Positions 28,501-38,817 of a DNA stretch of 64,000 bases are shown piece after piece. The DNA is from Nelumbo lutea (Eukaryota > Streptophyta > Magnoliopsida > Proteales > Nelumbonaceae): the NCBI GenBank assembly GCA_022828595.1, contig JAKGHH010000003.1:10602934-10666933 (forward strand), written 5' to 3'. The position numbers and the translations under genes are program-made. Each line of letters begins with the position of its first letter. The first letter of the stretch is position 1. The notes beneath the pieces were generated by a model. That model made no database searches, had not been told where the DNA came from, and saw nothing but the letters and a program-made list of their open reading frames with translations.

Positions 28501-31365
28501 TAATCATAATCAACCTATAGAGAAAATAGAATAAGTCTGTCCCTTTAATCAGCAGAAAGGTTAGTGTTTAGTCTAAATTTTACAAACTTGAAGTATGCTG
28601 CAAGGCTGCAAAGACCCTGGAAATGGAGAGGGCAAATTAGTGTAGAATGTCATATATATATAGGGGAGTAAGGGAGTGCAATAGAAATGGAGTGTTATTT
28701 AATCAGATCCTTGTACTCCCCTCAAGAATGTAAAGCATGTAGAAATGGAATCCAAAGTGAAGATAACTTCTCGATAGAAATGTTGCAACAAATAAATGAG
28801 TGTGACAGAGAGATCAGTTTTTTTATCATGTTTCACTGAAAATTTTGAGCAATAGAGAGATGCACGCTGATACATCAATGAAATTATTACTTAAGGTAGT
28901 TGAACCCAACAGACTTAGGCTTGAACACACAGTTGACCTGCCCTTTTGATTTCAACAGCATCAAGTTTGCCAATATTCTCATAACCCATGTGTGCATGGA
29001 GACCATGAAATTATCGCACCTTTTTAGGTCTAGTGGTGTTAGAATTGATGGCGCCTGGCTGCACTAAGGAAAAAATTTAGTAACGGAAAGGATAGGGTTT
29101 ACACATTAGGGCAGAACTCTGGGGAGTCAATTTTGATGGGAGCTCTCTTGGAAGTCTGGGACTGCCAACATTGGTGGAATGTCCTCAAAGCCTAATGGAT
29201 GTGGATATGATGAATGATGATGGACCTTAGTGTTGCAGATTCCACCAAAAACAAAGTTCTTTCCCTCTTAAAGGTACATGGATAGCCAACTAGCCAAGAG
29301 AGCAAGATTTGCTTATTTTTCAAACAGATTTGTTTATTTAGCAGTTCAGGGAATTTGACTAATTCTACAAGATCAAGCCTAAAGTTGGGAAGGGAATCAT
29401 AAGATTTGGAACAGTAACTTAAATCTTAATGAAATAAGGAAAGTTTCAATCTCTGTTCCTACTCAAATCAGATGGATCCTCAGAAATGGACAGTATGATA
29501 GATGGTCTTGCTAGATTCTGGGAAGAGAAGGATATTTTATGGTGAAAGCTCTTTATCTTAGTTTTGTTTGGGGGAGGGAGATGCCATTGCACATTTATAC
29601 ATCCTTTGTTTAGATGTTAATGTATTTCTCCTTGCCTTACAGAAAGAAAAGAAATTGAAAAAAGGGAAAAAATCTCTTAGAATCTAAATGCTTCACAGCT
29701 GAACTACACACCTATTAAGAATGTGGTCAAGCCTTTTATAACTCTCCTCTTTTTCCTTTCTTCTTGTTCATGGAGAAACTATGACAAGAAAAAGCTGTGC
29801 TCACATGGTGCAAGCCCCTCAGAATTGACCTCTATAGACTATAGCTTGAACACAAAATTTGACTTTGTAAATTGGTGAAAAGGGGCTACAATGGGCCTTG
29901 GTAGTTGTAGCGTTCTATCCAAGATATTAATCCTTAGTTAGGTAGCACTCTCTTTATTTATTTAATTTTTTGTACAATAGCTTATCCCTGACCTTGCAGG
30001 AACCTTTGTCTCTCTTTTTCAAATAAATTCTTGAATAAGTATACTTGTATAAAGAGTTTGCCCGTGTTGGCTTTCAGACTTTATTAAGGATGACCTGCTA
30101 GTGTTTTTTGCTTTTTTTTTCTGTTTTTCCAGTTTTTTCTTTCTTGTTTTGTTTGGCAGCTGGCTTTTAGCTTGTTTTTTTCTTTCGCAGTTCGTCTTTC
30201 CTTGTTGTGTCTTTGTTTCTGTTTCTTTTTTAATACAATCAGTTGATTACCCAAAAAAAAAAAAAAAACTATGATACTGGAAATGCATCATGTTTAAAAA
30301 TCAGATAACCAATCAACCGGTATAATAAAAGTGGTAAATGGTAACCAATTAGCAGGTATTCATCAAAATTCACCCCAGGGGGTTGATTGGTCAAAGTTCT
30401 TTGACATCATACCTTTTCAGCATCATAGATGTTGCCTTGTATACATAAATAATGTTTTAGTGACAATTCACCACATTGTAAAATATAATCCATGTTTTAC
30501 TCCACAATCTATGCCTATAAATTTGAATTGAGAAACAATTGCATTGCTTGCTTATTTTCCTTCAGCGTCATGTAAAAGATGCACTTTTCTCTTAGGCTCT
30601 TTCAACATGCACTCTATGTTCTGCCAATTCTTTATCTATGTCAATGAGTACCGGAACTCTGCATTTATCCCCATAGATGTTCCGGAACTCTGCATTAGAT
30701 TATTTATTATTTACAAGGGTATCCTTTGACACAAGAAAAAGCACTAGCATTGATGCTTTTAGATTGCAAACGACAAAAATAAGCTTAATCAAGTAGCACC
30801 ATAATTCATAAGCTGGAACTAAATTCCCCAATTGCAGTTAGGGACCCATTGGAGGAAAAATGCAGAAACCACACACAAATAAATAAATATATAAACAAAC
30901 AAAAGAAAAATCCTAATAGACGAAATGAGAGGCCTAAGGAACTTCAAAACTAAAAACCTAGATAACAGAATTAAGGAATAAGAAAAGAATTAGATTATAT
31001 TATTCATTTCGATGCACTCAGTAGAGGGTAAAAGGTGCCAAAAAGCAAAGCAAAGACAGTACGAGTAAAAACATTTAATGAAACAACAAAATAAGAAAGA
31101 AAATGGGAACCTTGAGAAGCGATGAAAAATTATCGGCCAGTTCGACTTCTGAAAAATGACGACTCCAGCGATTCCAATCCCAGTCCAAAGAGTTGCTGCA
31201 ATGGCAAGAAAGGCTAGAATTCTTTACACTTCTCCACATGTATTTATTTTGAATCGAACCCGCAAAGTTCAGATTACTCCCTTTGTTCACCGGAGAATCA
31301 AAACATGAGCAAAATTGACGTGGCGGGACTGCGTTTCGCAGGCCCCATGCGTTAGCAACCGCCAT
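22590..31365 (-). CDS. EX2: EXECUTER 2-like chloroplast protein with an in-frame stop
   Basis: Eleven exons right to left: 31111-31365, 28132-28248, 27980-28045, 26956-27062, 26800-26881, 25067-25762, 24033-24159, 23747-23916, 23584-23658, 23133-23225, 22590-22691. They form a 629-codon frame ending [11 protein letters not shown]. Residues 1-56 look like a transit peptide; [13 protein letters not shown] follows; 86-124 is a UVR motif ([20 protein letters not shown]); [20 protein letters not shown] and the C-terminal EXECUTER region ([26 protein letters not shown]) match EX2. In Arabidopsis, EX1 and EX2 act at thylakoid grana margins in singlet-oxygen signalling to the nucleus. Codon 388 is TAA (25226-25228), where relatives have Ser after ERD/EKD. 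The product would stop at 387 residues, losing the C-terminal domain. All later exons keep frame and splice sites, so the lesion is recent or a base error. In-frame ATG 31398 is an alternative start. Confidence 0.9.
26060..26440 (-). repeat. LTR-like repeat in EXECUTER 2 intron 5
   Basis: GGGCC-rich start (GTGAGAATGGGCCAAATAGG), an AATAAAAG signal near 26267, then a long TCTTCT pyrimidine tract. This layout resembles a short solo LTR or TRIM. I could not find matching TG/CA ends with a clean target duplication. Orientation is uncertain. Confidence 0.3.
27505..27672 (-). mobile_element. tRNA-derived SINE (Au-like) in EXECUTER 2 intron 3
   Basis: The minus strand has an A box (TTGGTGTAATGGTAAAA, 27645-27661) and a B box (GGTTCGAGT, 27611-27619) at the proper spacing, followed by CTACCCCTCCCTAGACCCCA and a tail with TTGGGTAATGG. 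That order is typical of the plant Au SINE family. It is embedded in the intron between exons 4 and 3. Confidence 0.7.
29040..30268 (+). mobile_element. Truncated LINE in EXECUTER 2 intron 1
   Basis: The phrase [12 protein letters not shown] near 29118-29160 matches the start of the RNase H-like domain at the 3' end of plant LINEs (usually VNFDGSS-GNPG). It is followed by broken coding sequence, a T-rich 3' UTR (30100-30250) and a terminal run of about 16 A at 30253-30268. It is antisense to the host gene, 5' truncated and frameshifted. Confidence 0.6.
30269..30428 (+). mobile_element. CTATGAT-family MITE, copy C
   Basis: Starts CTATGATACTGG directly after the poly(A) of the LINE and ends TTTTCAGCATCATAG. 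It shares AACCAATCAACCGG, TTCATCAAAATTCA and TTGATTGGTCAAAGTT with the other copies. Its position immediately beside the LINE tail suggests that one inserted at the edge of the other. Confidence 0.6.
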
Positions 31366-31680
31366 TTGTATTCCTCCCTCAGCCTCTCCCTCTCCCACTG
31401 TTTGTCCCTTATACGATAATTTGAATGGAAAGAGTTAGTGAGGTGGGGAAATGGAATGGACCAAATGACTGGATGGCGCGTGTAGAACTGCAGAGAAAAT
31501 TTTAACTTCTAAAAGGACTACTGGATTGGAATATCTACTAAAAGAATATCACTATTTTGTCTTGTGATTGGAATTACATACAAATACAAGCATAACTCAC
31601 TAGTTACGTATAACGCGGAAGACAGTTTGCAACTTTGCACTTTGCAGTAGGGTTTCTAAGAGAAGATACAAAGGATACCC

Positions 31681-31718
<38 letters not shown>

Positions 31719-32270
31719 CCCACCAGTGTACATCCTCTCACCCCTTGTTGCCGCGGACAGGGGAGTGGAGAGATTGTTCTTCTTCTTGTCCATCGGAATC
31801 GAGCATCAGAGTGAAGTTGCTTCAAGGCATCAACGGCTACACTAGAGAAGTAGAGATGAATCCTCGCTGACATTATTGGTGGAAGAAACCATTGGACTTG
31901 TCTCCATCATTTACCTTGGGTTTTAGCGCCTAAAATATCAACCTCAACCTACACTGAAGGCTTCTTTTCTCCAGTTCTTCAAGCGCGGCTCTATAGAGTT
32001 TCGAATCCCCTGCAATCGGTAAGATCTATAACCCAGCAGCATCAGTCTCAAACCTGGAAGGTTCTATTAGGGTAACTGTCACAAGCTTCGATTAGGAGCT
32101 TGACCTCTCAGAATCTTGCCCCATTGACCACTCCAAGTTTTTATTGGATTTAAGATCACTGTTCTTGTTGCCAATCACAACCAACGACAATAAGTGAAGG
32201 GGTCAAGGAGAGGAGGAAACTCCTAACTTGATTGCGAAGGAAAGGAGATAATAACCTTCCACAACACACA
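31366..32270. other. Shared 5' region of EXECUTER 2 and NRPC3
   Basis: 905 bases separate the two divergent start codons. It contains a GA run (31686-31712) and otherwise no repeat. It probably holds both promoters and leaders; I see no clear TATA box for either gene. An upstream in-frame ATG for NRPC3 is at 32232. Confidence 0.5.
31686..31712. repeat. GA microsatellite in the divergent promoter
   Basis: About 13 GA units in the intergenic space between the two divergent genes, a common element of plant promoters and leaders and likely length-variable. Confidence 0.75.
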
Positions 32271-33866
32271 ATGGCAACGCAGTACAGTATCAAGCTCGCT
32301 ATTAGTCTGATTTCTTCTCATTTTGGTGATCTCGTTGCTAAAGTATGTGAGTGCCTCCTGCGAAAAGGATCCCTAACCTTAGCAGACATAACTCGATTCA
32401 CCGAACTCCCTCAAGCTCAAGTGAAGAATTGCCTACTCGTCTTAATCCAACACAATTGTGTTCAGGCTTTTTCTATCCAGATTGAAGGTGGCGTTGGAGC
32501 TGCACCTAAGGTAATTACTCAGTACACTGCAATTTTTGATAACATTCTTCACAGAATGAGGTTCCCTAAATTCTTGGCAATTGTATCTGAAGAACTGGAC
32601 AAAGAGTGCGAAGAGATTCTTGAAGGTTTGTTTCAACATGGTCGACTTACTTTGGAACAAATTATATTGCGAGCAGTATCAAACCAAAATGAAGGAAATT
32701 CTACTGTTCAAGATGCTGTACGAGAAAGCTTTGTTAGACTTGTTAGTTCCCATTATGTGGAACGTTGTCCAGCTTCTGAGCCTTTTCTTGCCCCACCAGA
32801 TGAAGAGGAAAATCCTACCAAAAAACGGGCCAAGAGTGCTAGGTTGGCTGAGGAAATAGAAACTTTAGAAAAACGAGCTATATCAGCCGCGGCTCCCTTA
32901 GAATCTGAAAGATTTGCAGTTATAACGGATACTGGAACTGATGTGAAATCTGGAGATAGATCAGGGAGCCGTTTTCTTGATACAGCAATTGGAGAAAAGC
33001 GCAAGCATGAGGCTTTGGAGATGGATCGAGAAACTATGGCTACAATTTGTGAGAAAGAAGTTCTTTGGCGTGCTAATTTTGAGGCATTTATACGTCGTTT
33101 AAGGCATAAGGCTTGTGTTGCAAATGTCAGAGCAAGGATGGATGATGGGGCTTGCACTGTCTTAAATGCAATGCTGGAGGCAACAAGAAATGCAGAGAGC
33201 AGAATTAAAACAGAGAATTCAGTTCCCTTGTCAATGGATGCTATTTTAGCAGAGGTGATGAAAAGTGAAGGAGGCCGTAGTATGACTGTAGAACGTGTTA
33301 GAGCTGCCCTTGGACAATTGGGCTGTCGCTCCAGTCCAAGAGGAGCAGAAGATTCTCACAGTGTTGATTTGAGGAACATTATTGAAATGGCTCAAAATGA
33401 TGAAATGGAATCAATTGTTCTGAAAAGATACGGGAGGGATGCCTATAGGATTTTCAGGTTACTATCCAAGACTGGCCGCCTGGTTGAGACTGACAAGATT
33501 TCAGATATCACATTTGTAGACAAGAAGGAAGCACCCAAGATTCTTTATAATCTGTGGAAGGATAATTACTTGCATATGGAGAAACTAACTTCACAAGGAT
33601 CCAAGCAATCGGACTTTTTGTTGTGGAAAGTGAACAGAAGCTCTCTTTGGAAACAAATTTTAGATGAAATGTGCCATGCTGCTTTAAATTTGAGTCAACG
33701 ACTAGCTTACGAGTTTGAACAAGAACATGAGATTCTGCAATTGCCAAGGGAGAAAAGAGTTGGAGCTCAAGGGAAAAGATTTGAACGCATAAGAAAAGTT
33801 AAGGTAATTTTGGAATCATCCCTTATGAAGCTTGACGATGCTATCATGCTCTTCCATGACTTTTGA
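32271..33866 (+). CDS. NRPC3: RNA polymerase III subunit RPC3 (RPC82)
   Basis: A single exon of 531 residues starting MATQYSIKLAISLISSHFGD; another in-frame ATG 39 bases upstream gives a 13-residue extension not expected in the family. The N-terminal winged helix is followed by VAKVCECLLRKGSLTLADI and LLVLIQHNCVQAF, which mark the RPC82/RPC62 family. A basic linker (TKKRAKSARL) is near residue 190, the central RPC82 domain around 220-400 (ERVRAALGQLG, YGRDAYRIFRLL), and a further winged-helix region at the end (WKDNYLHMEKL). In yeast and human this subunit, with RPC6 and RPC7, forms the trimer that contacts TFIIIB and helps open tRNA and 5S promoters. Length and lack of frame breaks fit a working gene. 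No intron is needed for a continuous family match. Confidence 0.93.
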   Translation: MATQYSIKLAISLISSHFGDLVAKVCECLLRKGSLTLADITRFTELPQAQVKNCLLVLIQHNCVQAFSIQIEGGVGAAPKVITQYTAIFDNILHRMRFPKFLAIVSEELDKECEEILEGLFQHGRLTLEQIILRAVSNQNEGNSTVQDAVRESFVRLVSSHYVERCPASEPFLAPPDEEENPTKKRAKSARLAEEIETLEKRAISAAAPLESERFAVITDTGTDVKSGDRSGSRFLDTAIGEKRKHEALEMDRETMATICEKEVLWRANFEAFIRRLRHKACVANVRARMDDGACTVLNAMLEATRNAESRIKTENSVPLSMDAILAEVMKSEGGRSMTVERVRAALGQLGCRSSPRGAEDSHSVDLRNIIEMAQNDEMESIVLKRYGRDAYRIFRLLSKTGRLVETDKISDITFVDKKEAPKILYNLWKDNYLHMEKLTSQGSKQSDFLLWKVNRSSLWKQILDEMCHAALNLSQRLAYEFEQEHEILQLPREKRVGAQGKRFERIRKVKVILESSLMKLDDAIMLFHDF

Positions 33867-34595
33867 ATGTGCAACTCATATCAATGTTAGCTTAGTTGTT
33901 TATTTTTTTTTTTCACTTTGTGTAGAAAATTACAGGTATGCTTGATCTAACACTTTGAACTATGGAATACATAGAATTGATTTCATGTTTAAATCTAACC
34001 AAAGATTAACACCAAAAAAAGAACATGAAGATGATAATATCTTTTATTATATATGCCCACACTCCACAGAAATGGTTTTTTTAAATCCACTCAGAATTTC
34101 AGATCTGTTTCACCATGAACTACTTGTCTGCCAAAAAAAAATTAATAAATAACTGTTAACTTAGTCAATGACCTGATGACCTGACCAATTGAACCGTTGT
34201 TCTTTGAATCATTTGACCTGGTCAATGGATCATGGGTTAGACATTAATTTTCTTATCTTTTGTTTTTCATATTTGTTATCAGTTCATTAATTAAAAAAAA
34301 AAAGATTTATCACACCTTCGTCTAATATGATGAATATATAATATTAGATATATGCTTACTTTTTCTACAAATTTTCTGTAGTTATCTATAATCTTTTTTT
34401 CCTTTTACCCATTTTTATATTTATTATTTAATTGTGATATCATGGGCTTACCCCTTTTAACCCATATAGTTGAACTATCAACTGTCCACCCAAATGGGCA
34501 ATTGATAATACAACTGCTTTGGACCTATCCATTGAAACCATCTGCCTTGGCGCTTTGGACCTATCCATTTAAAATACAGCTGCTTTGATCTCCTC
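33867..34595. other. 3' flank of NRPC3
   Basis: AT-rich. Includes the NRPC3 3' UTR and, at about 34140-34260, GACCTGACCAATTGAACC/GACCTGGTCAATGG phrases similar to the repeats at 58440-59036. I see no gene. Confidence 0.45.
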
Positions 34596-34755
34596 TTTTT
34601 TTTATAATTTAATAAATTTTATTAGATACCAAAGATAAGAAGTACAAGCATCCCAAGGAGAGGCACAAAGATGCAAAGATGCCAAAAAAAAATGCCCAAA
34701 GGCACAAAGTACAAGCATCCCAAGAAGTACAGCTTTCCCGACTTACTAGAATAAG

Positions 34756-34962
34756 TTACAAAGATGCCCAAAAAAGACCTTCCCTGGATACCCCTTGTTT
34801 GGCCAATGAATCAGCCACAGTGTTTGCCGACATGCTTACCCATTTAACATCCACTCTTATAGTTTTAGTCAGCCACTTCACACTTTTGAGGAGGTCTTTA
34901 TATCCCCATATGGCAGTGTTCGAATTTAACAGCCACCCTACTACCACTTCACACTTTTCCAC
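34756..34962 (-). pseudogene. LINE RNase H C-terminal remnant
   Basis: The frame ends in VSMSANTVADSLAKQGVSRE, the usual closing motif of plant LINE RNase H domains (N-x-x-A-D-x-L-A-K-x-G). It lies directly beside endonuclease-linker sequence, marking an internal deletion of reverse transcriptase. Confidence 0.6.
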
Positions 34963-35220
34963 CCCAAGCTGGTTAGCAACCTAAATCCCTTGAACAGCAG
35001 CTAGTAACTCAACTCTTGTAGAGTCTCCCACTCCCACCAGTCCTCTTCTTCAAAAGATTTTTCCAACCAGCCCATTAAGTCCTCAGGTAACGTAGGCCAC
35101 TCCAACCCTTCAACCCAGATGATTTCATCAGTAGGCTTCCTAAAGACAGATTTGAAATTGTCCACAAAGCCCTTGCTATCTCTCCTAGTTGGGTTAAAAC
35201 CTCTCTCTCTATCTCCAATT

Positions 35221-35280
35221 TGGACATAAAATTCTTCCTTCTTCTTTCATTGGACATAAAATTCTTCCTTCTTCTTTCAT
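35221..35280 (-). repeat. Exact 30-bp tandem duplication inside the LINE
   Basis: Two adjacent identical 30-base units (starting TGGACATAAAATTC on the + strand) duplicate the residues NERRRKNFMS in frame. Identity of the copies suggests a recent slippage event. Confidence 0.85.
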
Positions 35281-35589
35281 TGGCCTCAGCGCGAAAGAAA
35301 TTTGTGTCTCTATCTCCCTCTTTGAGCCATCTATTCCTTGATTTTTGCCTCCGACTGATTTCTTCTTTCAGTAAGATATTCTCCATTTTTTTTCTTTAAG
35401 GACCATCTTAGCTCTCTATCTCTTTCCTCAAATAATCCTTGCATCTCTTTATTGTCCAACTCTCCAATATGATCATACACCTCTTGTTTACTCTCTTCTA
35501 GTCTCTCAAAATGCAATTCATTCCATTCCTTGATTTTTATTTTCAGCCCTTGTAATTTCCTATGAAATTCCATTCCTTTCTAGTGTACA

Positions 35590-36333
35590 CTAGGCCTTTC
35601 CTCTACCCATCACTCTTTTACTTTTTGAAGAAAACCCGGATGGCCTAACCACATTGTTTTCAAATCGAAATGTAGTAGGACTCCATTCTCTCAAATCCTC
35701 CTTGTAAAGTGCAATCGGCCAATGGTCTGAGGTTACTCTATGCAATGCCTTTGATACTAATCCACCCCAATGCTTCTCCCAATCCCTAGAGAATAAGAAT
35801 CTACCTAATCTTGAGTAGATAGGATTAAGTTGGAAATTTGACCAAGTAAAACTGTGATGGGCAAAGGGCAAGTCCTTGAGTTCAAAGGAATTTACAAATC
35901 GATTAAAATTCCTCATACTAGTCGTGATCCTTTGCCTTGGATTATTTGTCTCCTCTGAGAATCTAACAACATTGAAGTCACCCCCAATACATCATGGTTA
36001 GAACCCACTCAAACCTTTCTCTATAACTATTCTTCCCACATCTCATTCCTTTCTATAACTATTCGGTCCATACATATTGGTTATAACCCACTCAAACCCA
36101 TCCTCAATCTGTTTACATTTGACAGAAACAGAAAAATTACCTATCAATTCTTCTATCCCTTCTAACACTTCATTCCTCCAAAGTGTAATGATGCCTCCCA
36201 AGGTCCCCCAAGAAGGGGTCGCCGCCCAACTTATACCCCTTGTCCTCCATAGACTTATTACCCGTCTACTGTCAAAGTCAATTAGCTTAGATTCCTGCAG
36301 CAAAACCAAACCATTCCGACTTATAATCCTCAT
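35590..36333 (-). pseudogene. LINE endonuclease domain remnant
   Basis: Two frames joined by a break: LLQESKLIDFDSRRV with ISWAATPSWGTLGGIITLW (N-terminal half of the apurinic-type endonuclease), and FTWSNFQLNPIYSRLGRFLF with RVTSDHWPIALY (C-terminal half, with the catalytic SDH motif). A frameshift near 35950-36040 separates them. Confidence 0.7.
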
Positions 36334-38383
36334 TTTAAAGTTCTATTACCTCCCCTTGATACTAACCCCTTTTATTTGCTTCCTCTTCTTTTTCCCCTCT
36401 TCATCTTTCCCCTCTTCCACTAAATTCCTTATCCCCTTCAACATGTAATCTTAGTCTTTCAACCTCACTCAATTTCCTCTTCCATATCTTCTCCCCTTCA
36501 TTTTTACTAATGTAGGCTTTCAACTTATTGGGATCCTTGAGATTACAGCCTAACTTTCCAATAAAACCAGCAACTGAATCTTTAGCTTCTTCGAATTCTT
36601 TTTCTCCAGCCCTGTTCCCATTAAAGTTCTCATCCCTGTCATCAATTCTTTGCTGTCCTAATTCTGATAAAGCTCTCTCAAAATTCCCTATCATCTTTTC
36701 CAGTTCTTTCTTTTTTTAATGCCTCTAAAGAGTTGCAAATGAACCCCCATACTTTGTCTCCTTTTTCCTTCACTTCCAGTGATCTCTCCCCCTCAGATTT
36801 TGGGCCTTCCCCTTCAGCCACCTTCAAAGGAACTGAAAATTCATGGGCTCTTGGATTACCAGGAGAAAAGGACACCGGAGCACATGTTTCAGGCACAAAA
36901 GAGGGATTAGTACAAGAATCTGAAATGACACCAATACCCGAGTCCAAAGGGAATTAGGGGAATGGTCTAAAATTGCTGTCGATACATTCTTTGTTTTCCA
37001 GTTCAGCTCAGAGTTGGGTGCAGCATCTTCCACTATAGGTGTCACCGAGTTGGGTTGCCAGCCACGACACTGTTTCTACTTGGACTGCTAGCTAGCGTCT
37101 TTCATTCATCCCTAACCGGCGTGTCTCTTCTAGGCCGTTGATGATCTGAGTTACTCTCTTCCCAATTCCCTTCCAATTTTTTATATTTGGGGTTTGGACC
37201 TCCCTCTGCCAAGATTTCAGTTTCCTCCTCTGGTTGTGTCCTCTGCACAGTTGTGTTGCAACTTCCTTTCATTTCAAGAATTTGTTGAGGGTAAGAAAGA
37301 TTGCCATCATCTTCCATTTCACTGAATAGTAGGGTAGTGTATCACTGAGATCCTCATCTCCTGCAGCTTTATCTTCATCAATACTTCCTATATTGGAAGC
37401 CTTCCATTGACTGGACTTTCACCGTCATAATCTGAACAGGGAACACAGTCTTCAACACCATCCTCAGAATCCTCTGACCTTGCTCGAACATAATGTGGGT
37501 GAGGCCATTCAATCTTGGACCTTGAAGGACTCCTTTGTCTCCACTGCAATGATGCCTGCGGTGCTTTCAAGTTTTTACTCGAAACTGGTTTTGTATTGGG
37601 TTGAGAAAGAAGGTAGACCCAAGTTCCCATTTGCAGAACCTGTAAACCTTTTGTTGGTCACATGTTTACTAAAGATGCCACGTGACCCTTCCTCTTTGAA
37701 CTTGGGCCCAGCATCCATTCACTCTCCCACCTGGTTGAACCAACCCATTAAAATTTTGATTCACTTTTGGGTCTTGTGGGTCAGTCGGTCTGTGTTCAAA
37801 ATTGTTTGACTGCCACCAGTCTTTAAACTTGCCTCCACCCGGTTGACAGATGGCTGCACACCTTTACATGCAATCACCTGTGTGAAGGAATTAATATGAG
37901 CCTTCAGATTTGGCTCCTGTGGTCTGTCATTCCCATTAAACCCAGGTCTCTGTTCATAGCCTTTCCAACTTCCAGACTTATGATCTTCCATTCCTGTATA
38001 ATTTCTTTTCAACTTCTGTTTCTTCTCTTTCAGTATGCCATGTGTACAACATCTCTCCTTGTCAGCATCATCTTCTCCACTGGCGCATCCTTCCTTCCAC
38101 CACCGAGCTTCCATGGAGGAAGCAATCCAGGCCTTGTAGTCAACACCATCGACAAAGATCTCAATGAATTGCGGTACCTGTTCTGCCCGTGCCCCTGCTA
38201 TTTTCATTTTTGCAGCATGAAGGTTCTCCTCCATAGAGTTTCACCATCTTCGGAGAAATATTTTTTTCTAGACAAGGATGGAAAGGCAGACCCAAAATCC
38301 TCAGACTGATGCCTTCTGTTGGCTTCACAACCTTTTCACTTCTTAAGCAGTCCCATCTATGTACTGTCCCCAAGTGTTGCTTA

Positions 38384-38716
38384 GGGCCTGTTCGTTTGCT
38401 CTGAAACCTGACATCTGAAAGTGCAATAATTACATTAAGAGGTATATTGGTATTGGTGAACTTTTCTTTCTTCTGAACTCTGAATGCAGAGAGTGTTCTA
38501 AATTCTGAACTCTGAATTCTGAAAATTATCAAATATCCATTTTGACCCCATATATGAGAGTTTTTGTTTGTCCTTTTGGGGGTATCATTGGAAAACAAAA
38601 AGTTGTATTATTGCACTTTAAGAGATAAGGGATAAAGAGAAAACGAACAACAAATTTTCTCTTAAAGTTAAAAGATTCCTCTTAAGTGATAAGAGTTAAG
38701 AGGAAAGGAACAGCCC
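38384..38716. mobile_element. 333-bp Harbinger-type MITE nested in the LINE
   Basis: Left end GGGCCTGTTCGTTTGCTCTG, right end (inverted) GGGCTGTTCCTTTCCTCTTA, flanked by TTA on both sides (38381-38383 and 38717-38719). The 3-base TTA duplication fits PIF/Harbinger elements. There is no coding capacity. Confidence 0.7.
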
Positions 38717-38817
38717 TTAGTCTCCACCAAAGTAAAATCTGGTAAATTTTGTGGGAGTATAAGCAGTGCCTTGTTGTCTTTCAAAGGGGAGAATCTGTGA
38801 CATGCCTGTTATTTTAA

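Noticed and set aside
32442..33747. Several open frames antisense or out of phase within NRPC3
   Set aside because: Shadows of the long RPC82 frame.
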